A DNA stretch of 64,000 nucleotides from Kaistella palustris DSM 21579 (GTDB taxonomy: Bacteria; Bacteroidota; Bacteroidia; Flavobacteriales; Weeksellaceae). Under the pieces are notes generated by a model that did no database searches, was not told the DNA's origin, and was given only the letters and a program-made list of their open reading frames with translations. Shown here one piece after another: positions 17,233 through 24,228 of the stretch; positions within the stretch are counted from its first letter, which is position 1; every line of letters begins with the position of its first letter. The stretch is from contig NZ_AULL01000017.1 in the NCBI RefSeq assembly GCF_000422265.1, positions 62,001 to 126,000 on the forward strand, in the 5' to 3' direction. Both the position numbers and the translations under genes were made by a program.

Positions 17233-17616
17233 ATGAAGAATATAACCATTGTTTTAAGTTTCCTTTTTTTATTTTCCTGCGGCAAGAAACCTGTGCCGGC
17301 ACCGGTAATTGCTGAGCTCAGCAGTTCCTCAGCACCATATGATACCACGGCGGTAGATTCTTTTTCCGCAGGTGCAACAACTGTAAATATTGCGAGACAG
17401 ATACGAATCTCATCTTTAAAATACCAGGATTCGCTACAGCAGAGCCGAAAGAAATCTGAAGCTGAAAAGCAGTTAAAAGCCGAAACTGCGGAAAAAGATA
17501 AAGCTGCAAAAAAGCCCGGCGAGGAAAAGAAAAAAGCAGAGGCCTTAAAAATTAATATTGATAAAACGAAACCAGCAGAAGAAGTTACTGCGGTAAATCC
17601 TGTCGGCAAGCCCTAA
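17233..17616 (+). CDS. Putative lipoprotein with Lys/Glu/Ala-rich tail
   Basis: A 127-residue protein beginning MKNITIVLSFLFLFSC, a signal peptide with lipobox and lipidated Cys16. The rest is low complexity: a Ser/Thr-rich stretch, then a charged segment rich in Lys, Glu and Ala (about residues 70-105) likely helical or coiled coil. No family is recognised. It is the last gene of the group that starts with mutL. Its layout resembles the small lipoprotein at 49496-49771, although sequence identity looks low. Confidence 0.6.
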   Translation: MKNITIVLSFLFLFSCGKKPVPAPVIAELSSSSAPYDTTAVDSFSAGATTVNIARQIRISSLKYQDSLQQSRKKSEAEKQLKAETAEKDKAAKKPGEEKKKAEALKINIDKTKPAEEVTAVNPVGKP

Positions 17617-17623
17617 AATTTTT

Positions 17624-17631
17624 TATTTTTG
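17624..17631 (+). promoter_or_regulatory. Promoter -7 box before the small lipoprotein gene
   Basis: TATTTTTG fits TAnnTTTG, 20 bases before the ATG at 17652. Confidence 0.5.
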
Positions 17632-17651
17632 AAAGGAAAATACATTTTATT

Positions 17652-17984
17652 ATGAAAAAACATGTTATCGTAAGCTGTGCTGCTTTTTTCTCTTTAATGG
17701 CCTGCAGCCAGTCTGAGACAAAAACTGAAACCTCCGAAAATCCCGACGGAACTGTGACGAGAACAACTGTAGAAACCACAAAAACTACTGCACTCGATTC
17801 TGCGACCGTACAGTCAACTGTAGACAAAGCCAAAGAAAAGCTGAATGTGGCCGCCGAAAAAATTGATTCTGCTGCCGATAAAGCCGGTCATCAGTTAAAG
17901 AAAGTGGGCGAAAATGTGAAAGACGCCGCAGACAGAGGCGCTGTAAAAGTGGAAAAGAAAACCGAAGAGATCCGCAAAAAATAG
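17652..17984 (+). CDS. Putative helical lipoprotein
   Basis: A 110-residue exported protein starting MKKHVIVSCAAFFSLMAC, with a lipobox and lipidated Cys18. After a Thr/Glu-rich linker comes an amphipathic helical region with 11-residue-like periodicity (VDKAKEKLNVAAEKIDSAAD, then KAGHQLKKVGENVKDAADRG), similar in composition to LEA/YtxH-type stress proteins. No specific function is known. It has its own promoter box. It converges on the GH3 gene, with only 5 bases between the stops. Confidence 0.65.
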   Translation: MKKHVIVSCAAFFSLMACSQSETKTETSENPDGTVTRTTVETTKTTALDSATVQSTVDKAKEKLNVAAEKIDSAADKAGHQLKKVGENVKDAADRGAVKVEKKTEEIRKK

Positions 17985-17989
17985 GCGCT

Positions 17990-19504
17990 CTATTTGTTCA
18001 TCTCCAGTAAGGGTTCTATATATTCCCGGTCATTGCTCAGCCGCGGCACTTTATTCTGACCACCCAATTTTCCCCGTCCCGACATCCAGCGGTAAAAGAG
18101 CTGGGGTTTGGCCATGTGAACAACCGGTTGTTTCAGCGTGATATTATTGTACCGTTTCGCCTCGTAATCGGAATTGATCGATTTCAGGTGACCATCGAAT
18201 ATTTCTGTGAAATGCGCCAGATTTTGCGGTGCTGTTACAAATTCAAAGATCCATTCGTGGGCCCCGCTCTCGCCGTCTTTCATAAAAACAGGTGCGCCCG
18301 TAAAATCTGAGACTGTAGAATTTGTAATCTCACAGGCTTTGGCCAGGGCAGTTTCCACATTGTCGATCATCAGTTCCTCGCCGAAAGCATTGATATAATG
18401 TTTGGTGCGGCCGGAAATCTTGATCCTGAAAGGTTTCAGAGAAGTAAACCGCACCGTATCGCCGATGAGGTAACGCCAGAGTCCGCTGTTTGTAGTGATG
18501 ACCATGGCGTAATTTTTTCCGATCTCTACTTTCTCCAGCGGCACTGCACGCAGGTTTTTTGGATCAAATGAGTCCATCGGAACGAACTCGTAAAAGATTC
18601 CGTAGTCCAGCATCAAAAGCATCTCGTCGCTGCCGTGCTGATCCTGAATACCGAAAAAACCTTCGGAGGCGTTATAAATTTCGTAATAGTTAATGTCTTT
18701 GCCCAGCATTTTGCGGTACTGATCTCTGTACGGTTTAAAGCTGATTCCTCCGTGAAAGAAAACCTCCAGATTCGGCCACAATTCTGCTATCGTACCTTTG
18801 CCTGTGTCGGCCAGAACTCTTTGAAGCAAAACCATCATCCAGCTCGGCACGCCTGTCATACTTCCTACATCTTCATTTCGCACTTCGGACACGATCGCAG
18901 CGAGTTTACTTTCCCACTCAGACATGAGCGAGATTTTTTTACTGGGCGTGGTGGTGATCTCCACCCAAAAAGGCAGGTTTTCGATCATAATTGCAGAGAG
19001 GTCTCCAAACTTGGTGTTGTAATTTTCGTACAGTTCGGAACTTCCGCCAAGCCGCAGGTTTTTATTTAAAAACAGACAGTTTTCGGGATGATTGTTGGCG
19101 TAAATTGACAGCAGGTCTTTGCCGGCTTTAAAATGGCAGTCTTCCAGACTTTCTTCGGAGATCGGTATAAATTTACTTTTCGCATTGGTTGTGCCGGAGG
19201 ATTTTGCGAATTTCCGGATATATCCCGGCCAGATGACGTCGGGATTTCCCTGACGGGCTTTCTCGATAAAAGGTTCGAAATCCTCGTAAGTTACAATGGG
19301 CACATTTCTCTGAAAATCCTCGTATGACGATATGGAACTGAAACCATTGATCTTGCCGTAATCTGTATTTTCGGCATGGTAAAGTTGAGAAAAAAGGACA
19401 CCGTTCTGCGTTTCCGCCGGATGATTCATAAAGTTCTGAATCTGATCGATGCGCTGGCGTATAAACCAGTTGACCACCGTATTGAAAAGAGCTTTCGTTG
19501 CCAT
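17990..19504 (-). CDS. GH3 auxin-responsive promoter family protein
   Basis: A 504-residue protein of the GH3 family, acyl-adenylate enzymes that in plants join amino acids to hormones such as auxin or jasmonate. Bacterial members are common in Bacteroidota but their substrates are unknown. Visible marks are FAKSSGTTNAKSKFIPIS (ATP-binding signature with SSGTT), YEIYNASEGFFGIQ, and TNSGLWRYLIGDTVRF with the adenylate-binding Asp. Start is ATG 19504; a longer frame upstream is not supported. A -7 box lies only 5 bases before this ATG, so the mRNA may be leaderless. Confidence 0.85.
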   Translation of the reverse strand: MATKALFNTVVNWFIRQRIDQIQNFMNHPAETQNGVLFSQLYHAENTDYGKINGFSSISSYEDFQRNVPIVTYEDFEPFIEKARQGNPDVIWPGYIRKFAKSSGTTNAKSKFIPISEESLEDCHFKAGKDLLSIYANNHPENCLFLNKNLRLGGSSELYENYNTKFGDLSAIMIENLPFWVEITTTPSKKISLMSEWESKLAAIVSEVRNEDVGSMTGVPSWMMVLLQRVLADTGKGTIAELWPNLEVFFHGGISFKPYRDQYRKMLGKDINYYEIYNASEGFFGIQDQHGSDEMLLMLDYGIFYEFVPMDSFDPKNLRAVPLEKVEIGKNYAMVITTNSGLWRYLIGDTVRFTSLKPFRIKISGRTKHYINAFGEELMIDNVETALAKACEITNSTVSDFTGAPVFMKDGESGAHEWIFEFVTAPQNLAHFTEIFDGHLKSINSDYEAKRYNNITLKQPVVHMAKPQLFYRWMSGRGKLGGQNKVPRLSNDREYIEPLLEMNK

Positions 19505-19509
19505 ATTTA

Positions 19510-19517
19510 CAAATATA
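19510..19517 (-). promoter_or_regulatory. Promoter -7 box before the GH3 gene
   Basis: On the minus strand TATATTTG fits TAnnTTTG. Only five bases separate it from the ATG, so transcription should start at or beside the start codon. Confidence 0.5.
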
Positions 19518-19556
19518 ATATTTTTTGCGCAAAAAGCTTGTGAGTTATTTTGGCAC

Positions 19557-19584
19557 AAAAAATTCCGCCCAGATGGAGCGGAAT
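19557..19584 (-). terminator. Terminator of the bacilliredoxin gene
   Basis: On the minus strand ATTCCGC and GCGGAAT pair across a 9-base loop and are followed by a T-run. It lies 24 bases after the stop. Confidence 0.8.
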
Positions 19585-19608
19585 CAATTTTTAACTAAGG
19601 TTTTAGTT

Positions 19609-20019
19609 TTAGCAGTACTGATCGTAAGCGGCCTGTAAATTTGCAGCGATAGCACCCGCAGGATTTCCTTCGATGTGGTGTCTTTCGAGCATGTGTACAA
19701 GCTCACCATCTTTGAACAGTGCTACGCACGGTGAAGTTGGCGGGAAAGGTGCAAGATGTTTTCTGGCTTCTGCTACTGCATCTACGTCATAACCTGCAAA
19801 AACAGTGGTAATCTGGTCAGGTTTCTTTTCGCCTGTTAGTGAAAAAATCACTCCCGGTCTGGCAGCACCAGCGGCACAACCACAAACTGAATTAATCATC
19901 AGCAGGGTAGTTCCTTCTTTCTTAAGTGCTTCATTCACTTCCTCGGGCGTGGTTAAGTCCTGGAAACCTTTATCGGTAAGTTCTGCTTTCATTGGCAGTA
20001 CTAATTCTTCTGGATACAT
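19609..20019 (-). CDS. BrxA/BrxB-family bacilliredoxin
   Basis: A 136-residue thioredoxin-fold protein of the YphP/YqiW family. The CGC active site is at residues 46-48 (NSVCGCAAGAARPG). In Firmicutes these proteins remove bacillithiol from oxidised proteins, and many Bacteroidota also make bacillithiol; whether this organism does cannot be read from the window. The start MYPEELVLPMKAEL fits the family. It has its own -7 box about 37 bases upstream and its own terminator, so it is monocistronic. Confidence 0.9.
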   Translation of the reverse strand: MYPEELVLPMKAELTDKGFQDLTTPEEVNEALKKEGTTLLMINSVCGCAAGAARPGVIFSLTGEKKPDQITTVFAGYDVDAVAEARKHLAPFPPTSPCVALFKDGELVHMLERHHIEGNPAGAIAANLQAAYDQYC

Positions 20020-20056
20020 ATCTATATTATTTAGGGTTTGTTTTGATTTCGAAGTG

Positions 20057-20064
20057 CAAATTTA
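20057..20064 (-). promoter_or_regulatory. Promoter -7 box before the bacilliredoxin gene
   Basis: On the minus strand TAAATTTG fits TAnnTTTG, 37 bases before the start codon. Confidence 0.5.
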
Positions 20065-20140
20065 AAAATTTTAAATGACTAAAATCTTTTAGATTAATGA
20101 TCAATATCATTCCAAAGGTATCAAAAGGACTTTTTGGCAG

Positions 20141-20172
20141 AAAAAACCCGGAACAACAAAGGCTCCGGGTTT
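20141..20172 (-). terminator. Terminator after the YqeY gene
   Basis: AAACCCGGA (20144-20152) pairs with TCCGGGTTT (20164-20172); on the minus strand a run of six T follows. The 235-base gap between the bacilliredoxin and YqeY genes otherwise holds only the bacilliredoxin promoter box. Confidence 0.8.
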
Positions 20173-20254
20173 CAATCAAATCGATATGCAAAAGTTGAAT
20201 ATCAGGAATAATACATGAAGGATCGATTGAAGTTGCTCAATGACCGCTCATTTT

Positions 20255-20701
20255 TTAGGAGAGTAATTTCTTTGCCATGGCCGAAATGCTTTTGCCATCG
20301 CTTTTGCCGGCAAGTTTTTTACTGGCCGTACCCATTACTTTCCCAAGGTCTTTGGCACTTTCTGCACCAGTTTCATTTATGATCTGCTTCATTTCTTTTT
20401 CAAGCTCTTCTTCGGAAAGCTGCTGCGGCAGATATTTTTCGATTACCGCAGTCTGCGCGCTTTCTACTTCAGCAAGATCAGTTCTGTTCTGCGCGATAAA
20501 CTGATCGTAAGAATCTTTCCGCTGTTTCACCATACGCTGCAGAATGGCAATTTCCTGCTCTGCAGAAATGTCTGCGCCTTTGGCCTCCGTTTTAAGCAAA
20601 AGAATCTGCGATTTTACCGCGCGTAAAGCATCCAGAGCGACTTTGTCTTTGGCGCGCATGGCATCTTTGATCGCCTCGCTGATGGTATTTTCTAAACTCA
20701 T
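20255..20701 (-). CDS. GatB/YqeY-domain protein
   Basis: A 148-residue helical protein of the YqeY family, which matches the C-terminal tRNA-binding domain of the amidotransferase subunit GatB but stands alone. Conserved blocks are IKDAMRAKDKVALDALRAVK, the central KQRKDSYDQF, IEKYLPQQLSEEEL and LGKVMGTASKKLAGKSDG. The role is unknown, possibly tRNA-related. It lies downstream of ftsZ, separated by 168 bases with short repeats, and may read through from the dcw cluster. A terminator follows. Confidence 0.9.
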   Translation of the reverse strand: MSLENTISEAIKDAMRAKDKVALDALRAVKSQILLLKTEAKGADISAEQEIAILQRMVKQRKDSYDQFIAQNRTDLAEVESAQTAVIEKYLPQQLSEEELEKEMKQIINETGAESAKDLGKVMGTASKKLAGKSDGKSISAMAKKLLS

Positions 20702-20721
20702 AATTTTTATTTTAATAATGA

Positions 20722-20753
20722 AACAATGTAACAGTGTAACAGTGTAATAATGT
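20722..20753. repeat. Tandem 8-base repeats upstream of the YqeY gene
   Basis: Four units in a row: AACAATGT, AACAGTGT, AACAGTGT, AATAATGT. Diverged copies in the opposite orientation lie at 20811-20867, giving the ftsZ-yqeY spacer a long imperfect inverted structure. Confidence 0.75.
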
Positions 20754-20810
20754 AGCGATACCTGTTTAAATATGGTTAGGTTTATCAGTAATGTAAAAAA
20801 AATTTAAAAT

Positions 20811-20867
20811 TGTTACATTGATAAATTTCCACATTGCTACACTGCTATTGTCCAGATTGTTACAATG
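20811..20867. repeat. Inverted, diverged copies of the 8-base repeat
   Basis: The reverse complement contains units such as AGCAGTGT and AGCAATGT plus CAATGTAACA and CATTGTAACA ends, matching the tandem units at 20722-20753. The block ends 3 bases from the ftsZ stop codon. Confidence 0.6.
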
Positions 20868-20869
20868 AT

Positions 20870-22711
20870 TTAATCCACGTCCTTATTAAGAAAACGGTTT
20901 TCGCGCACCTGCATTTTACCGTCGCTTTCTGCAAGATAACTGCTGATCACCTGATCAGAAGCTTTAGTTCCGTCGATGGAAATATTCTTTCGGCGGAAGG
21001 CGGGGACCGTGTCGAAATCACTTTCCGAATCGAAAACCTGGTAGCGGGAATTAAACTCTTTCAGTTTATTTCTGCGCTCCATAATTTTATCAGTTGAAGT
21101 GGGCTTGGTGATGAATGTAAAATCATCTTCAACTTCCACTTTCGGCATTTGAATAACTTTTTCTGCTGCTTTATCTTCCACCTTTGTTTCGGGTTGCTGA
21201 ACCGGTTCCGGTTTGATTATTGCCTTTGGTTGCGGTGTTTCAACTGCAGGTTCATCAATCGGTTCGTTTACGAAAAAACTGAACTCGATCGGCTTTTCCT
21301 CTTCAAAGTTTGGTGTTGAAGGTTTTGGTTTTTCAACAGCTCTGTCTTCCACCTCAAATTTCAAGGATTCTGCTTCCAGGTAATCGGAAGGATCATCCTG
21401 AAAAGAGAAGAGATCCAGCTCCTGCTCCTCATCAATGATTTTAAAAGTTTGATCCGGTTCTTCAGCTTCATCCAGATCGAAATGCGTTATTCTTGACGGC
21501 ATTTCTCTTTCCTGACGCATTTTTTTCTCAGGAGATTTTACTTTGAACTCAGGTGTATTCAGATCTTCTTCATCATCTAAAATAAAAAGACTCCGGCGTG
21601 CGAAATTATCTCTGGTGAAATCTTCTTTATCTGTCTTGCTTCTGAAAGGTGAAGTTTTGGTTTCCGCAGGATCGACACTGTCTGCTAATGTGAACTTAAT
21701 TTTTTCGGTCGTACCCGAATGTTTCTGATGGTCTTTTGCAAAACCTGTGGCGATCACGAGTACACTTACTGCATCACCCAGTTCCTCGTCGGTGCCCACA
21801 CCAAAAATAATATCAGCGGTGTTGCCGGCTTCTTTTTGAATATGATCCATGATCACACCGATTTCGTCCATGGTAACTTCTTCAGAACCGCTTCGGATCA
21901 GGAGTAAAACGTTTTTAGCACCTGTAATTTTATTGTCATTTAAAAGTGGAGAATCCAGGGCTTTTTTCACTGCTTCTTCGGCTTTGTTTTCGCCAGACGC
22001 CACACCGTTCGACATTAATGCCGTACCGGAATTTGCAAGTACAGATTTCGCATCACGGAAGTCTATATTTACATCAAAATAACCTGTAATCACCTCTGCC
22101 ATTCCTTTTGCAGCGTTGGTCAACACTTCATCCGCTTTGGAGAAACCGGATTTGAAACCTAAATTACCAAACTGCTGACGAAGCTTATCGTTATTAATGA
22201 CGATCAGAGAATCTACATTATTTCTTAATTTATCAAGACCAAGGTCCGCCTGCTCAAGTCTGCGTTTGCCTTCAAAACTAAAAGGTACGGTGACGATTCC
22301 CACGGTAAGGATTCCCATATCTTTGGCAACTTTGGCAATAACAGGCGCTGCACCCGTTCCGGTTCCGCCACCCATTCCTGCGGTGATGAAGACCATTTTG
22401 GTGTTCTGTCCCATCGCAGCTTTAATTTCCTCGATGCTTTCGATGGCCGCTTTTTCGCCCACTTCAGGATCCGCCCCAGCGCCTAGACCTTCAGTCATCG
22501 ACATGCCCAACTGAACTTTGTTGGAAACAGGATTGTTGTCCAGCGTTTGCGCATCTGTATTGCAGATCACGAAATCTACACCGTGAATGCCACGTTCGTA
22601 CATGTGTTTCAAGGCATTGTTACCACCGCCTCCTACACCGATCACTTTTATAATTGAGGAATTTCCCTTTGGCAAGTCAAATGAGAATCCCTGTGTGTTC
22701 ATATTTTCCAT
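20870..22711 (-). CDS. ftsZ: Cell division protein FtsZ
   Basis: A 613-residue tubulin-like GTPase that forms the division ring. The GTP-binding glycine loop GGGTGTG is at residues 114-120, with VIGVGGGGNNAL near the start and the NIDFRDAKSVL synergy loop near 215. The globular part is normal up to about residue 330; then follow about 230 residues of acidic, proline-rich linker, longer than in Escherichia coli. The conserved C-terminal peptide, which binds FtsA in other bacteria, is seen as DTVPAFRRKN from about 567, but a further tail of about 37 residues follows it. Last gene of the dcw cluster, 85 bases after ftsA. Confidence 0.97.
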   Translation of the reverse strand: MENMNTQGFSFDLPKGNSSIIKVIGVGGGGNNALKHMYERGIHGVDFVICNTDAQTLDNNPVSNKVQLGMSMTEGLGAGADPEVGEKAAIESIEEIKAAMGQNTKMVFITAGMGGGTGTGAAPVIAKVAKDMGILTVGIVTVPFSFEGKRRLEQADLGLDKLRNNVDSLIVINNDKLRQQFGNLGFKSGFSKADEVLTNAAKGMAEVITGYFDVNIDFRDAKSVLANSGTALMSNGVASGENKAEEAVKKALDSPLLNDNKITGAKNVLLLIRSGSEEVTMDEIGVIMDHIQKEAGNTADIIFGVGTDEELGDAVSVLVIATGFAKDHQKHSGTTEKIKFTLADSVDPAETKTSPFRSKTDKEDFTRDNFARRSLFILDDEEDLNTPEFKVKSPEKKMRQEREMPSRITHFDLDEAEEPDQTFKIIDEEQELDLFSFQDDPSDYLEAESLKFEVEDRAVEKPKPSTPNFEEEKPIEFSFFVNEPIDEPAVETPQPKAIIKPEPVQQPETKVEDKAAEKVIQMPKVEVEDDFTFITKPTSTDKIMERRNKLKEFNSRYQVFDSESDFDTVPAFRRKNISIDGTKASDQVISSYLAESDGKMQVRENRFLNKDVD

Positions 22712-22750
22712 AATTTTTATGTTTAATAATTGATATTGAAATTTTTAGTC

Positions 22751-22790
22751 TGATAGTTGATAAAGCCATTTATCAAGCATCACTCATCAT
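22751..22790. repeat. Hairpin-forming repeat between ftsA and ftsZ
   Basis: TTGATAAA (22757-22764) and TTTATCAA (22769-22776) form a perfect inverted repeat with a GCCA loop, flanked by more TGAT/ATCA stretches. It resembles GTTGATA-containing sequence in the ftsW-murG gap. No T-run follows on the minus strand, so it is not a simple terminator. Confidence 0.5.
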
Positions 22791-22796
22791 TTATAT

Positions 22797-24164
22797 TTAT
22801 TCTACTTCTTCGAAGAATTTTTTTACACTTTCCATGATTTTCTGTCCGATGGTCAGTTTGTGACGGCGTCTTTCGGCAGTGTGCAGAACTTCCTGCTCCT
22901 CTGTACGGAATTCGGGATGTTCCGGCGCTTCGACAGTTTGCTTTTCTACGGGTTCAGCTTTTTCGCTGACTTCTTCTACAGGTTCGATGCCGTTTTTCTT
23001 GTCGCGGATTTTTAAACTTTCCATTAAAAGTCCAATCGAAGTGGCATATTCGGGACCTTTTAACTGTTGGCTTTTGTCGTTTGCGACATATTCATTGGCA
23101 AAACCGATGCGGCTGTCGAAACCTGTAGTATAATTGGCCAGTTGACGCAGATGACGGAGGTTTGAGCCACCACCGGTTAAAACGATTCCTGCGATGAGCT
23201 TCTTTTTCTGTTCGAAGGCGCCGTATGCTTTAAGCTCGGTATTTACCATTTCCAGAATTTCTTCCACCCGCGCATTCACGACCTGCGCTAAGGTTTTTAA
23301 GGAAATTTCTTTATCAGGACGGCCGTGAAGCCCCGGAATCGTGACGAAAGTGCTGTCTTTTTCAAGCTCAGGAACTGCAGAACCGAATTTTACCTTCAGC
23401 TGTTCCGCATGTTTTTCAATGATCGAGCAACCTTCCTTAATATCATCGGTGATGATTCCGCCACCATAAGGAATGACGCAGGTATGGCGAATGATGTTGT
23501 CTTTAAAAATAGCAATATCGGTAGTTCCGCCGCCGATATCAACGATTGCAACACCGGCTTCTTTTTCTTCTTTGGTTAATACAGATTCGGACGAGGCCAG
23601 GGGTTCCAGAGTCAAGGCTTCCATTTCCAGTCCGGCTTCGCGCACGCAACGTGCAATATTTCGTATGCTGCCCATTTGTCCGACCACAACATGGAAATTT
23701 GCTTCCAGGCGTTTGCCGTGCATGCCGATCGGCTCCTGGATTTCGCCTTCGGAATCCACTTTATAATCCTGAGGTAAAACGTGAATGATTTCTTCGCCGG
23801 GGAGCATCACCAGTTTTTTTACCTGCTCTTTTAGTTTTTCGATATCATCTTCGGTGATATATTTATCCGGGTTTTCGCGCATGATATAGTCTGAATGCTG
23901 CAGCGAACGGATATGTTTGCCTGCGATGCCAACCGTAACTTTGTTAATGGCAACGCCGGAACTGGACTGGGCTTCTGCTACTGCGGCCTTGATGGACTGA
24001 ATGGTCTGGGAAATATTGTTCACAATACCCTTGTGAACGCCCAGACTTTTTGCTTTTCCAACGCCGAGGATTTCAATTTTACCGTGTTCGTTTCTTCTAC
24101 CGACAATCGTCACAATCTTTGTGGTTCCGATGTCGAGGCCTACTGAATACTCGTGATTTTCCAT
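22797..24164 (-). CDS. ftsA: Cell division protein FtsA
   Basis: A 455-residue actin-like ATPase that anchors FtsZ to the membrane. Phosphate and nucleotide loops are visible as VGLDIGTTKIVTIVG, VAIVDIGGGTTDIAIF and GIVLTGGGSNLRHL. The SHS2/1C region includes VLPQDYKVDSEGEI. After residue 390 comes a Glu/Pro-rich linker, and the C-terminus KLTIGQKIMESVKKFFEEVE can form the amphipathic membrane-binding helix. It lies between ftsQ and ftsZ in the usual order. Confidence 0.96.
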   Translation of the reverse strand: MENHEYSVGLDIGTTKIVTIVGRRNEHGKIEILGVGKAKSLGVHKGIVNNISQTIQSIKAAVAEAQSSSGVAINKVTVGIAGKHIRSLQHSDYIMRENPDKYITEDDIEKLKEQVKKLVMLPGEEIIHVLPQDYKVDSEGEIQEPIGMHGKRLEANFHVVVGQMGSIRNIARCVREAGLEMEALTLEPLASSESVLTKEEKEAGVAIVDIGGGTTDIAIFKDNIIRHTCVIPYGGGIITDDIKEGCSIIEKHAEQLKVKFGSAVPELEKDSTFVTIPGLHGRPDKEISLKTLAQVVNARVEEILEMVNTELKAYGAFEQKKKLIAGIVLTGGGSNLRHLRQLANYTTGFDSRIGFANEYVANDKSQQLKGPEYATSIGLLMESLKIRDKKNGIEPVEEVSEKAEPVEKQTVEAPEHPEFRTEEQEVLHTAERRRHKLTIGQKIMESVKKFFEEVE

Positions 24165-24194
24165 TTGTATGTCGATTTGATTTTATATTTTTAA

Positions 24195-24210
24195 ACGGGT
24201 TTCAACCCGT
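24195..24210. repeat. 16-base palindromic element between ftsQ and ftsA
   Basis: ACGGGTTTCAACCCGT: seven-base arms ACGGGTT/AACCCGT around TC. It lies in the 64-base gap upstream of ftsA and would form a hairpin in the transcript. No T-run follows on the minus strand, so it reads as a palindromic intergenic unit rather than a terminator. Confidence 0.65.
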
Positions 24211-24228
24211 GTCTTACTTACTGTTTCT

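Noticed and set aside
20722-20867. Possible CRISPR array in the ftsZ-yqeY spacer
   Set aside because: Units are 8 bases in direct tandem without spacers, and no cas genes are present.
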